This document shows positions 18,069 to 26,235 of a stretch of DNA of 41,985 bases, one piece after another (position 1 is the first letter of the stretch; each line of letters opens with the position of its first letter). Source of the DNA: Acidobacteriota bacterium (GTDB taxonomy: Bacteria; Acidobacteriota; Terriglobia; Terriglobales; Acidobacteriaceae); the NCBI GenBank assembly GCA_003225555.1, contig QIAM01000013.1:1-41985 (forward strand), given 5' to 3'. The position numbers and the translations under genes are program-made. The notes under the pieces are model-generated. The model saw only the letters and a list, made by a program, of their open reading frames with translations, was not told the origin of the DNA and did no database searches.

Positions 18069-18536
18069 ATGAAAAGAACTGGGATTGCTTTCATTTTGTC
18101 GGTAGCTCTGTTTCTGCCAGCTTCGCTGCTGTTTTCTCAATCGGCTTCCGCCAAGCGACCGCCCGAATTGGATCACATGACCGTGCATGTGCGCGACCTG
18201 CAGAAAAGCTCCGAGTTCTACGAGAAGGTGATGGGGCTGGAAAAGATTCCCGATCCATTCAAAGACAAGAAGCACAACTGGTACCGCATGGGGCCGCACG
18301 AGCAACTGCACGTGGTGGCAGGCGCCACCGAGGCTGTGCCCCACGAAATTGACGTTCACTTCGCGTTCCGCGTCAGCTCAGTGCCCGACTTCATGGCTCA
18401 CCTCGATCACATGCAGGTGAAATATCAGAACCTCAAGGGCGACGGCAAAGTTACCCTCCGTCCCGACGGAGTGAACCAGATCTACCTGCAGGATCCCGAT
18501 GGTTACTGGATCGAGGTGAACGACGACAAGTTCTGA
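18069..18536 (+). CDS. Exported VOC (glyoxalase/dioxygenase-fold) protein
   Basis: A 155-residue protein with a signal peptide (IAFILSVALFLPASLLFSQSASA) and one vicinal-oxygen-chelate module. LDHMTVHVRDLQKSSEFYEK starts it and IYLQDPDGYWIEVND ends it, including a His and a Glu that usually bind a metal. Exported VOC proteins are less common than cytosolic ones; the activity is unknown. The ATG at 18069 places the signal peptide at the very start; the frame is open further upstream, but without a better start. Confidence 0.8.
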   Translation: MKRTGIAFILSVALFLPASLLFSQSASAKRPPELDHMTVHVRDLQKSSEFYEKVMGLEKIPDPFKDKKHNWYRMGPHEQLHVVAGATEAVPHEIDVHFAFRVSSVPDFMAHLDHMQVKYQNLKGDGKVTLRPDGVNQIYLQDPDGYWIEVNDDKF

Positions 18537-18548
18537 GTACCCGGCCGT

Positions 18549-19377
18549 CTACGCCGCATCCGGCTTTTTCGGCGTTGCCACGCCCTGGAATTCCAGCGGC
18601 AGATGTGCATCCATCAGTGAGGCGCCACCGTCCACATCGATTAGTTGACCCGTGATCCAACTCGCCTCGGGCGAACAAATCAGGGCCACGGCATTCCCGA
18701 TGTCGGCCGGAGTTCCCAGTCGGCCCATGGGAGTCCACCCGCGTTCCTGCCACTCGCGCAGACCGGTTTGAAAGACTTCCGGCAAGCTGTTGAGCACGCT
18801 GTCTTGAATCCAGCCAGGACTGATGGTGTTCACTGTGATTCCACGGTTGGCCAGCGCGACCGCGAAATATCGCACCAGCACCTCCATGGCTGCTTTCGCG
18901 GCGCCCATAGCCACCCACGGCTGCCAGCTGCCAAAGCGTCCTCCCGGGGCGAACGTGATGGCAACAATTCTTCCGCCATCCGACATCAGCGGAGCGGCTT
19001 CCCGCACTCCGACCAGGAATGCTTTTGCTTGGGAGTCAACTGCGGTGTCCCACTTATCCAGCGTGATCTGCATGGGGGCTTCGTAGAAAGTCGCGGCTTC
19101 GGTTCGTGCATTGCTGACGAAAATATCGAGCGAGCCAAACTCGGAGCGAACCTGCTGGAAGATCCGGCGAACCTCCTCCGGATGGCAACCGTCGGCCTGA
19201 ACCAGAAATCCATCTGACCTGAGCTTGCGGACGTTTTCCAGAGTTGCCTGCGCCGCATCCCGATTTTGATAGTAATGAATCGCGACGCGCTCCCTGTTCC
19301 GCCAGTTTCAGCGCGATGCCACGCCCAATGCCGCGGGAGCTACCCTTGATCAGCGCATTCTTTCCCTTGAAAGAGAT
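18549..19377 (-). pseudogene. Decayed FabL-like short-chain dehydrogenase
   Basis: Joining two frames gives a nearly full SDR protein similar to the enoyl-ACP reductase FabL: KGKNALIKGSSRGIGRG, then VAIHYYQNRDAAQ, DIFVSNARTEA, then the uninterrupted C-terminal part to 18549. Three lesions are visible. The expected start, 6 nt after GGAGG (19384-19388), reads ATC (19375-19377) where ATG would be expected. The TGxxxGxG motif has Lys for Thr. The frame breaks within 19281-19291, best explained by loss of two bases from a GCGCG run. In addition the tyrosine of the FabL Y-x6-K motif is Trp (WVAMGAAK). An intact part from ATG 19073 could give a 174-residue product, but it would lack the cofactor-binding half. 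Confidence 0.8.
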
Positions 19378-19552
19378 AATGCACCTCCAGTGCCTGCGGC
19401 ACAGCATGTTAGTGCTGTAGCTGGCAATGGTCAACAACTCGGCTGGAGCCCTATCTTTTTCGCACTTTGGGAAAAGGCCAGCACGAAGAGCCAGAGACAG
19501 TCTGTTGGACCCTATCGGGTCGCCGGAGAAGAATCTCTGATTCGAGTTGTGG

Positions 19553-19804
19553 TCAGGCCGCGGTTTTCTCCCGGGCGACTGCTTCCTCAAGCAACCGCAA
19601 GACCCGCAGGGCGCAATTCAGCGTACGGTGCTCGTCGACTGACGAATGGGTCAGTATTTCTTCGGCTCGATCGAAAATTGCGCTGCGTGCTTCAGCAATC
19701 CGCTCAGGCAACTTGGCTCGGTCAGGGCCCAGAACCACACAGTCGTAGAGCTGTCTCCATTTGGAAGAAGCATTGCCAGACGACCGATTTGTAGAAGGCA
19801 CCAT
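19553..19804 (-). CDS. Small hypothetical protein
   Basis: An 83-residue frame with a plausible soluble helical composition (LPERIAEARSAIFDRAEEIL, then LRVLRLLEEAVAREK). It resembles short helical proteins often seen in Acidobacteria that I cannot assign to a function. No ribosome binding site precedes the ATG, so the start and even the coding status are uncertain. It lies in a repeat-rich, apparently decaying stretch next to the SDR pseudogene. Confidence 0.4.
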   Translation of the reverse strand: MVPSTNRSSGNASSKWRQLYDCVVLGPDRAKLPERIAEARSAIFDRAEEILTHSSVDEHRTLNCALRVLRLLEEAVAREKTAA

Positions 19805-20165
19805 AAAGATGCGTCGAACTGCGACTCAGGCTTTGCCCGGAAGCCGATTGGACTCTGCGGCTTGATCTGAGCGAACCATGAAAACGTAGCATGCTTCGTG
19901 AACAACGTCTCCGTTGCCGTCCGTCTTTGCGTTCTCGAGGGGGACGGGCTGTTGGCAGATGCGACACACAGGCGCTCGTGTGGGAGGGACACTCTTTTGG
20001 TTTTGGTTTTGAATTTGGAATCTACAGCCTGCTCAAAGGACCAAGGTCAAGAGCGGCGGACACGAGTGTCCGTCCCACATGAGAGTGCGGGACGAGGGGC
20101 GCCTTAGGATGAAGGCCTCCCGGCTGGCATCGTAGAATCATCCGAGATCATTTAAAGGGGACGCG
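19805..20165. other. Intergenic region with inverted repeat units
   Basis: No gene is supported. Palindromic sequence GGACACGAGTGTCC at 20058-20071 is followed by GTCCCACATG, and a related opposite-orientation unit (GTGTGGGAGGGACACTC) lies at 19978-19994. They look like two facing arms of a dispersed repeat. GGGGACGCG just before 20166 may be the ribosome binding region of the tolC-like gene. Confidence 0.55.
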
Positions 20166-21506
20166 ATGAGACTGAACTCGTGGTGTGTTGCGCCGGCACA
20201 AAGGAATCCGGTTGCGCGTGGGCGCAGGACGATGGTGGCGGTGCTGCTGTTGTGGCTGCCGACGCCGGTGGTGGCGGAGCCGGTGCCGCTGCGGCAGATG
20301 GTGGAGCTGGCGCTGAAGCATGCGACCAGGGCGAGCATTGCGGTGGCGGAGGAGCAGCGGGTGTTTGCCAATTATCGCGAGCTGCGCAACAGCTTTATCC
20401 CGCAGGTAACGGCGGGGGCGGGGCTGGGATGGTCTTACGGATTTCCGCTTAGCCTGGAAGGGGCGGCGCCGTCGCTGTTCAATATTAATGCGCAGTCTCC
20501 CCTGTGGCATTTCGAGATGCACGATTTTTTGGGAGCCGCTCGCGCGGAGACGGCCGGAGCGTCGCTGCGGACGAAAGATCAGCGGAACCAGGTGATCCAG
20601 GACACGGTGTTGACTTATGCCGAGCTCGCGAAGTGGGAGCAGCGGCTGGCTCGACTGCGCGAGGCGCAGGCGGCTTCGGAAAAGATGGAAGCGGCGGTGA
20701 TGCAACGTGTAAAGGAAGGCGTGGACAGCGAAATGGATGGAACCAGGGCACGCCTGTCGTCGGCACGGGTGCGGCTGCGGCTGGCGGAGGCTGCGGGTGC
20801 GGCGGACGTGCTGCGGGAACGCCTGTCGAAGCTTACGGGGCTGGTGGCGTCGGGGATTCAAACGGATACGGATTCGCTGCCGGCGCTTCCGGCGGCTTCC
20901 GATCCGGACGCAGCTGCTAAGGCCGCCGACTCGAACCCTGCGGTGCAGGCAGCGGTGGAGCATGCTCGGGCGCAATATCTGCGGGCGCGGGGGGAGCATA
21001 AGTCCTGGTTGCCCAGCATTGATTTTGCGGCGCAGTACGCAGTGCTCTCCAAGTTCAACAACTATCAGGATTTTTTTCAGAGGGGAAGCTTTGTGCGAAA
21101 TAATGCGACCATTGGGGCGGTCATTCGATTTCCGTTTCTGAATGCGCCGCAGAAAGCGCGCGCGGAAGCTGCGGACGCGGAGGCTCGCAGGGCGGACAAG
21201 CAGACGGAGGCGGCGCGCAACCAGGTGTCGGAGGAGACTCTGCGACTGCAGCGGACGGTGGCGCAGATGCAGGCGGCGCGGGATGTGTCGGAATTGGAAT
21301 ATGAAATTGCGCAGAAAGGTCTGGACGTAGTTCAGACTCGCATGGACGCGGGGACGGCGACCCTGCATGATCTCGACGACGCGCGCAGCCAGGCAAGCGA
21401 GCGGTTCATCGCGCTGCAGGACGTCAGTTTCGAACTAGAGCGGAGTCAGGTTGGATTGATGCGGGCTACGGGAGAGTTGGAACGGTGGGCGATCGGGGGG
21501 CGCTGA
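20166..21506 (+). CDS. TolC-family outer-membrane efflux protein
   Basis: The 446-residue product has an N-terminal signal segment (MVAVLLLWLPTPVVA at about residues 23-37) and two OEP repeats made of long helices and short strands. LRQMVELALKHATRASIAVAEEQ opens the first; SWLPSIDFAAQYAVLSKFNNYQ and VGAVIRFPFLN-like strands mark the second, and the final helix is DDARSQASERFIALQDVSFELERSQVGLMRATGELE. It should form the outer-membrane channel of a tripartite exporter. The HlyD-like adaptor at 26236-27483 is the only partner in the window and is not in the same operon. The codon bias is extremely GC-rich, which keeps a long false frame open on the opposite strand. Confidence 0.85.
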   Translation: MRLNSWCVAPAQRNPVARGRRTMVAVLLLWLPTPVVAEPVPLRQMVELALKHATRASIAVAEEQRVFANYRELRNSFIPQVTAGAGLGWSYGFPLSLEGAAPSLFNINAQSPLWHFEMHDFLGAARAETAGASLRTKDQRNQVIQDTVLTYAELAKWEQRLARLREAQAASEKMEAAVMQRVKEGVDSEMDGTRARLSSARVRLRLAEAAGAADVLRERLSKLTGLVASGIQTDTDSLPALPAASDPDAAAKAADSNPAVQAAVEHARAQYLRARGEHKSWLPSIDFAAQYAVLSKFNNYQDFFQRGSFVRNNATIGAVIRFPFLNAPQKARAEAADAEARRADKQTEAARNQVSEETLRLQRTVAQMQAARDVSELEYEIAQKGLDVVQTRMDAGTATLHDLDDARSQASERFIALQDVSFELERSQVGLMRATGELERWAIGGR

Positions 21507-21925
21507 GACGTGGCCTCAGCGGCTAAAGCCGACCTAGGTTTTGCGATACTTACGGCGCGGCTGGAAAGCCGCGCCCTTTCAAAAAAAAGATCCAAGCCAG
21601 GTTCGTACGTGCCTCGTAAAAGCGTCCTAAAACTGGGTGCTGTCGGAGCGGCGGGCGGGGACGCTCGCCGGACAGCCGCCGGGACGGCGGCGCTACTTGT
21701 CCCGACCTATTTCGCGTCCCAGTCGGCGCGTCTTTGCGGCCGTTCACTGCATCCAGACTCCCCTTCGACCGAAGCGGGTTCCCTTCTCGGACGGCGGTTA
21801 GTACATTGAAAGCACGTCATTTAGTGTTTGGAAGTGCTTGCCCTTTCGGTGTCGGGGAACCTGCAGAAACAAGGGGTCGTCCCCGGAGACTCCGGCGCTC
21901 AATGCTAAAATAACAAGATACCCAT
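21507..21925. other. Repeat-rich intergenic region before hpnJ
   Basis: No gene supported in 419 nt. It contains hairpins GCGGCTAAAGCCG-like near 21520 and GCGCGGCTGGAAAGCCGCGC near 21555-21574, followed by an A-run, which could terminate the tolC-like gene. The unit at 21671-21696 (starts GACAGCCGCCGGGAC, ends GGCGCTAC) has a near-identical inverted copy at 28058-28083. Confidence 0.6.
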
Positions 21926-23398
21926 ATGCCTTTGAAAACACTGTTTCTGAACCCCCCTTCGTTTGAGAACTTTGACGGAGGCGCTGGCTCCCGTTGGCCC
22001 GCCACCCGCGAAATCGAAAGTTATTGGTATCCCGTGTGGTTGGCTTATCCGGCTGGGTTGCTGGAGGGATCTCGGCTGCTTGACGCGCCTTCTCATCATG
22101 TTTCGGCGGAGCAGACGATTCAGATTGCGAAGGAGTACGAGTTTCTTGTGCTCTTCACCTCTACGCCGGGGTTTCCGGGGGATATTCGGCTGTCGCAGGC
22201 GATCAAGAATGTGAATCCGAGGATGAAGATCGCTTTCGTAGGGCCGCATGTTACGGTGCTGCCGGAGAAATCGCTGAAGGATTGTCCGGCGATTGATTTC
22301 ATTTGCCGGAAGGAATTTGATTACGCCGTCGTCGACTACGCCAATGGGAAGCCGCTGGCGGAGATTCCGGGTGTGTCGTTTTTGAAGGATAGACAAGTTG
22401 TGCACAATCCGGATGCGCCGCAGATTCAGGATCTGGATGCGCTGCCGCGTGTGACCGACGTTTACCGGCGGGATCTGGATGTGACGCGGTACAACGTGCC
22501 GTTCCTGCTGAATCCTTACGTTTCGCTTTATACGACGCGGGGATGTCCAGCGCAGTGTACGTTCTGCTTGTGGCCGCAGACGTTGAGCGGGCATCCCTGG
22601 CGGAAGCGGTCTACGGACGACGTGGCTAGCGAGATGGCGAAGGCCAAGGAATATTGGCCGGATGTCAAGGAATTCTTCTTTGATGACGACACATTCAACA
22701 TCCAGAAGGCTCGGACGATCGAGCTTTGCTCGAAGTTGAAGCCGCTAGGGCTGACGTGGTCTTGCACATCGCGCGTCACGACCGACTTCGAGACGCTGAA
22801 GGCGATGAAGGAAGCTGGGTGCCGGCTGCTCATCGTGGGGTACGAGTCGGGAGATCAGCAGATTCTGAAGAACATCAAGAAGGGTGCGACGGTGGAGCGG
22901 GCGCGGCAGTTTACCAAGGACTGCCACAAACTGGGGCTGGTCATCCACGGGGACTTCATCATGGGGCTTCCGGGCGAGACCCACGAAACGATCAACAACA
23001 CGATTGCGTTCGCCAAGGAGTTGGACGTAGAGACCATCCAGGTTTCGGTGGCGCACGCCTATCCGGGCACAGAGCTTTACGATTACGCGGTGAAGAACGG
23101 GTTTATGGTCAAGGACAGTCAGATGGTGGACGATGGCGGACACCAGTTGGCGCACATCCAGTATCCGGGGCTTCCGGCGGATGAAATTCTTTCGGCGGTG
23201 CATCGCTTCTACGACGAATATTACTTCCGGCCAAAGGCCGTGTTCCGCATTTTGAAGAAGGCGGCGTTTGACGGCTCGGAACGCAAGCGGCTTTACAAGG
23301 AAGCGAAGGCGTTCATGAAGGTGCGCTCGATGCGGAACAAACTTGTGAAGCAGCACAGCGACGAGGCGGCGGCTGCTGCGACGGCGGGAGCCAGTTAG
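21926..23398 (+). CDS. hpnJ: Hopanoid radical SAM protein HpnJ
   Basis: A 490-residue B12-binding-domain-type radical SAM enzyme. The cluster motif is RGCPAQCTFC with cysteines at 207, 211 and 214. The opening LFLNPPSFENFDGG and the ATREIESYWYPVWLAYPAGLL-type segment are distinctive of HpnJ. HpnJ is needed to convert the glucosamine-type side chain of bacteriohopanetetrol into the condensed cyclitol ether. The usual partners HpnI (glycosyltransferase) and HpnK (deacetylase) are not in the window. Two small membrane proteins follow. The ATG fits the family N-terminus. Confidence 0.9.
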   Translation: MPLKTLFLNPPSFENFDGGAGSRWPATREIESYWYPVWLAYPAGLLEGSRLLDAPSHHVSAEQTIQIAKEYEFLVLFTSTPGFPGDIRLSQAIKNVNPRMKIAFVGPHVTVLPEKSLKDCPAIDFICRKEFDYAVVDYANGKPLAEIPGVSFLKDRQVVHNPDAPQIQDLDALPRVTDVYRRDLDVTRYNVPFLLNPYVSLYTTRGCPAQCTFCLWPQTLSGHPWRKRSTDDVASEMAKAKEYWPDVKEFFFDDDTFNIQKARTIELCSKLKPLGLTWSCTSRVTTDFETLKAMKEAGCRLLIVGYESGDQQILKNIKKGATVERARQFTKDCHKLGLVIHGDFIMGLPGETHETINNTIAFAKELDVETIQVSVAHAYPGTELYDYAVKNGFMVKDSQMVDDGGHQLAHIQYPGLPADEILSAVHRFYDEYYFRPKAVFRILKKAAFDGSERKRLYKEAKAFMKVRSMRNKLVKQHSDEAAAAATAGAS

Positions 23399-23495
23399 GG
23401 CGGGCAGTACACTCAAGATCTCTCGTTGCGCCTGAAGTGCAGCCATTCTCGGGATGACGGCTGCAGGATTTCAGGGAGCCCGCTAGAGTTTCTAA

Positions 23496-23972
23496 GTGAC
23501 CTTTCGCAAGTATCTGGTTATGGCGGGAGTGACCGTCTTCGGGGCGGCGGGTGACTCCATGCTCTCGCATGGGATGAAGCAGGCGGGCAACGTCTCGCTG
23601 CACCATCTGTCGACCCTCTTCGTGGCCTTGCTGAATCCGTGGGTGGCGGTTGGAATTTTGCTTCTGCTGGCGTTCTTCGCCTCCTACATGAACGCCCTTT
23701 CCTGGGCGGATCTTACCTACGTGCTGCCGGCGACTTCGCTGGGATATGTGTTGCTGGCGCTGGTGGCGAAGTTTGCGCTGCACGAGCAGGTCAGCCCGCT
23801 ACGCTGGCTGGGGATCGCGTTGATTTCCGGGGGTGTGGGATTTGTGGCGGGAGGGGAGGCTCTGACGTCGCATGGGCATCATGAGTCCCCACTTCTCACA
23901 AAAGACGCGAGAAATGGGGCACCCACCTCTGTACCGGCAGGCACGTCTGTTGCCACGGGAGTGGAAAGATGA
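23496..23972 (+). CDS. SMR/EamA-like membrane protein (first of pair)
   Basis: A 158-residue protein with four hydrophobic segments (about residues 7-25, 44-68, 74-92 and 100-120), an EmrE-size half of a drug/metabolite transporter. LSWADLTYVLPATSLGYVLLALVAKFALHE resembles ArnE/EamA, with a conserved Glu after the third helix. The last 38 residues (after GEALTSHGHH) are not part of the fold and come largely from a palindromic repeat. The start is GTG. The stop overlaps the next SMR gene by 4 nt (ATGA), so the two likely form a heterodimer, as ArnE and ArnF do. Being next to hpnJ suggests movement of a lipid-linked sugar or hopanoid. Confidence 0.75.
   Translation: MTFRKYLVMAGVTVFGAAGDSMLSHGMKQAGNVSLHHLSTLFVALLNPWVAVGILLLLAFFASYMNALSWADLTYVLPATSLGYVLLALVAKFALHEQVSPLRWLGIALISGGVGFVAGGEALTSHGHHESPLLTKDARNGAPTSVPAGTSVATGVER
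23886..23925. repeat. Palindromic repeat inside the first SMR gene
   Basis: CCCCACTTCTC is followed about 10 nt later by GCGAGAAATGGGG, an imperfect hairpin. A second copy with the same arms lies at 24373-24411, just after the second SMR gene. This copy is translated in frame, giving SPLLTKDARNGAPTS near the C-terminus. Confidence 0.8.
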
Positions 23973-24349
23973 AGCACTTGTATACCTGGGGGGCGATTTT
24001 CGCGATTGTGTTTGCCTCAGTGGTGGGCGATGTGCTATTGGCGCACGCCATGAAGCAGGTGGGAGACGTTCATGCCCTCTTGCGTCGTTCTGGGGTGTGG
24101 ACGGTGGTGGGGCGCATCCTGAGCAATCAGAATTTTGTGTTGGGCGTGGCGGCGATGGCGGTCGCGTTCTTCAGCCTGCTGTTTGCCTTGTCCTGGGGAG
24201 ATGTCAGCCTGGTCGCGCCCGCGGCGGCTTCGCTGACGTTCATCGGCAATGCCTTTGCCGCCAGGATTTTTCTGCATGAGCGCGTGGATCGACGGAGATG
24301 GATTGCGGCGGTGCTGGTGGCGGCGGGAGTGGCGCTGCTGGCTGGGTAG
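23969..24349 (+). CDS. SMR/EamA-like membrane protein (second of pair)
   Basis: A 126-residue, four-helix membrane protein paralogous to its upstream neighbour: SVVGDVLLAHAMKQVGDVHALL matches GDSMLSHGMKQAGNVSLHHL of the partner. It retains LSWGDVSLVAPAAAS and HERVDRRRW, the segment after helix 3 with the conserved Glu. The ATGA overlap couples the two. Paired, dissimilar small transporters usually sit antiparallel in the membrane. ArnE/ArnF-like flipping of a polyprenyl-linked sugar or of a sugar-bearing hopanoid is possible; multidrug efflux is the alternative. Confidence 0.75.
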   Translation: MKHLYTWGAIFAIVFASVVGDVLLAHAMKQVGDVHALLRRSGVWTVVGRILSNQNFVLGVAAMAVAFFSLLFALSWGDVSLVAPAAASLTFIGNAFAARIFLHERVDRRRWIAAVLVAAGVALLAG

Positions 24350-24372
24350 TTTCGAGAGCCGCAGCACCAGTC

Positions 24373-24411
24373 GCCCCACTTCTCGCAAAGGAAGCGAGAA
24401 ATGGGGCACCC
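24373..24411. repeat. Palindromic repeat after the SMR pair
   Basis: Second copy of the hairpin found at 23886-23925: CCCCACTTCTCGC, a short loop, GCGAGAAATGGGG. The stem is more perfect here. It lies 24 nt after the SMR stop and may serve as terminator or mRNA 3' protector. Confidence 0.75.
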
Positions 24412-24451
24412 GGCATCCAACCCAACGAACATTGCGTAGTCTTCAGCCGGA

Positions 24452-24712
24452 TCACCACCCTGCACGCAGCGAGTCGGCGATGCCTTTGAGTTCGGCGAGG
24501 GCTTTCAGATGGAGTTCCGCCGTGACCTGGGAATGGTGCCGGTAGGCCACTTCGTAGACGGCATGAGCATCGGGATGGATGTTGTCGAGGGTGTCCTTCA
24601 GCGCCACGGAGATCAATTTCATCTCGTGCATACGGGTCTCAATTTCGACAAGTTTGTCATACACCGCCGCCAGGAGCGGGCCGAGCTCGGAACTGGGAGT
24701 CGCAAGTTTCAT
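24452..24712 (-). CDS. Small hypothetical helical protein
   Basis: An 86-residue soluble protein (MKLATPSSELGPLLAAVYDK and on), helical throughout, with a heptad-like KLVEIETRMHEMKLISVALKD stretch. GGAGG lies 6 nt before the ATG at 24712, which selects this start over a longer upstream frame to 25015 that has unnatural composition. No family is recognised. It is divergent from the exported basic/acidic protein at 24818. Confidence 0.65.
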   Translation of the reverse strand: MKLATPSSELGPLLAAVYDKLVEIETRMHEMKLISVALKDTLDNIHPDAHAVYEVAYRHHSQVTAELHLKALAELKGIADSLRAGW

Positions 24713-24817
24713 GTCCGCCTCCGGCTTTGCATACGAGTAGGAGTACAAACCTTGGAGAACACTGGGCATCAAAGGTTTGCTTCTAGACTTGCAAAAAGAA
24801 CGGGGAGGCGCCGTTTT

Positions 24818-25141
24818 ATGATCAATCAGAGACTTTTGGCGCAGGCAATCTCGATGCTGTCCGCCGCCGCGCTGGGCGCGGCTCTGCTGTTTGCCAGTGT
24901 GCCGCGGCTTCACGCCGAAAATGCCGACCGGTGCCAGCGGCGAGTTCAGCATGCTGAACACGAACTGCATGAGGCGATCGAGAAACACGGTCGACACAGC
25001 CGGCAGGCCAATCACGAGCGCCGCGAGTTACACGCGGCCCGCGAGCGCTGCTGGCGCGAGCAGCATCGCTGGTGGGATGAGCACGAGCATCGCTGGCGCC
25101 AAGAACGCGATTGGGATGAACACGACCACGACCGCGACTAG
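24818..25141 (+). CDS. Exported His/Arg/Glu/Trp-rich small protein
   Basis: A 107-residue protein with a signal peptide (ISMLSAAALGAALLFASVPRLHA, cleavage after about residue 33). The mature part is one long, highly charged helix with many His, Arg, Glu and Trp (for example HRWWDEHEHRWRQE) and a His/Asp tail. Two cysteines are present, in DRCQR and ERCWRE. A GGGGAGG ribosome binding site precedes the ATG. The composition suggests metal binding or a Spy-like periplasmic role, but no family is recognised. Confidence 0.65.
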   Translation: MINQRLLAQAISMLSAAALGAALLFASVPRLHAENADRCQRRVQHAEHELHEAIEKHGRHSRQANHERRELHAARERCWREQHRWWDEHEHRWRQERDWDEHDHDRD

Positions 25142-25177
25142 ACCGCCTCGGCCGGTTCGTGGAGAAATCCTATTCCA

Positions 25178-26233
25178 TCAGTGCTCGATTCGCTTCAGCG
25201 CTTCCCGCGCGCGCGTGAATTCGTGAGCCAGAGCGAGAGCTGCGCGGTACTCTTCGGCGGCGGCGGGGCGGTCTCCTTGCTTCTCCAGCAACTGGCCCAA
25301 GAGGTAGTGGGCCTTGAAGGCAGGCTCAACCTCGACTGGCGCGGACAGATATCGTTTGAGCAACTGGATGGCGAAACGGAAATTGCGCCCGGTGCGGAAC
25401 AGGATGCTGGCGCCGTCCATTAAAGATTCGGGACGGTCCATGGGCCGCGACTCCATGGTGTGCAATGCCTGTTCCATTTCGTCGAAGCGGCCGGTGTGGC
25501 GGTCGAACAGCGCGAGGTTGAGCCAGGCGTGAGCGCCGCCCCGGCTGGCATCGATGGCGGCGCGGTATGCGCGCTCGGCAGTGGGGTTGTCTTTATTTTT
25601 CTCGGCGATGCGGGCGAGGATATAGTGAGCCATCGCGGGCTTTAGCATCGCCAGAGCATCGGCCTGGGCGCGGGCTTTGTCTTTGCCTCCGCCGACGATT
25701 CCGGGAGCCTCGAGATAAAACTCGGCTAGATCGGTGCGGGCTTCCCAACTGTTTGGATCGAGTTGAACAGCGCGCTCGAACTCGTTGCGGACTTTCTTCG
25801 CCATACCAGCGGCGCTGAGGAATCCAGCGCGGTCGGCTTTTTCTCCGTAAATGCGTCCCAGCCAGAGATGATAGAAACTTTTTCCGGGATCAAGCGCGAC
25901 AGAGCGCTCGCAAGCCGAGATGCCGCGGTCCCACTCCTCGAGTTGGAAATAGGCGCGGCAGAGCAGGTTGTGCGCTTCGGCGTCGGCGGGAGCGCGGGTG
26001 ACCTGTTGTTGCAGAGTCTGGATGGCTTCGTCGACGTGGCCGGCTGCGAGGAGATCCTGGGGAGAGGCTCCGGCAGCGGCGTTTGCGAGCAGTGGGAGAA
26101 CCGCGAGTCCCACGAGTAATCTGAGATGTAGCTTGGCCCTTGACCCAAGCGATGCTGCATGCGAAGTCCCTTCGGCTTCGCTCAGGATGACGCCCCACAA
26201 AAATCTGACGTCCCACAAAGATCTGCGACGCAT
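25178..26233 (-). CDS. TPR-repeat protein coupled to the HlyD-like adaptor
   Basis: A 351-residue protein with an N-terminal hydrophobic segment (LRLLVGLAVLPLLANAAAG at about residues 37-56), then at least four tetratricopeptide repeats, such as DAEAHNLLCRAYFQLEEWDRGISACERSVALDPG and WEARTDLAEFYLEAPG. It is probably exported or membrane-anchored and a scaffold. The ATG lies 2 nt after the stop of the HlyD gene, so the two are coupled. The first 30 residues include a stretch (GVILSEAEGTSHAA) encoded by a dispersed intergenic-type repeat that pushes the signal segment unusually far from the start. Confidence 0.8.
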   Translation of the reverse strand: MRRRSLWDVRFLWGVILSEAEGTSHAASLGSRAKLHLRLLVGLAVLPLLANAAAGASPQDLLAAGHVDEAIQTLQQQVTRAPADAEAHNLLCRAYFQLEEWDRGISACERSVALDPGKSFYHLWLGRIYGEKADRAGFLSAAGMAKKVRNEFERAVQLDPNSWEARTDLAEFYLEAPGIVGGGKDKARAQADALAMLKPAMAHYILARIAEKNKDNPTAERAYRAAIDASRGGAHAWLNLALFDRHTGRFDEMEQALHTMESRPMDRPESLMDGASILFRTGRNFRFAIQLLKRYLSAPVEVEPAFKAHYLLGQLLEKQGDRPAAAEEYRAALALAHEFTRAREALKRIEH

Positions 26234-26235
26234 CG

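Noticed and set aside
20148..21368. 406-codon open frame on the minus strand opposite the tolC-like gene
   Set aside because: It is Arg/His/Pro-rich with no domain, and mirrors the GC-rich third positions of the clear TolC-family protein on the other strand.
24712..25015. Upstream extension of the small minus-strand protein to 25015
   Set aside because: The extension lies opposite the exported charged protein, has random composition, and a strong GGAGG selects ATG 24712.
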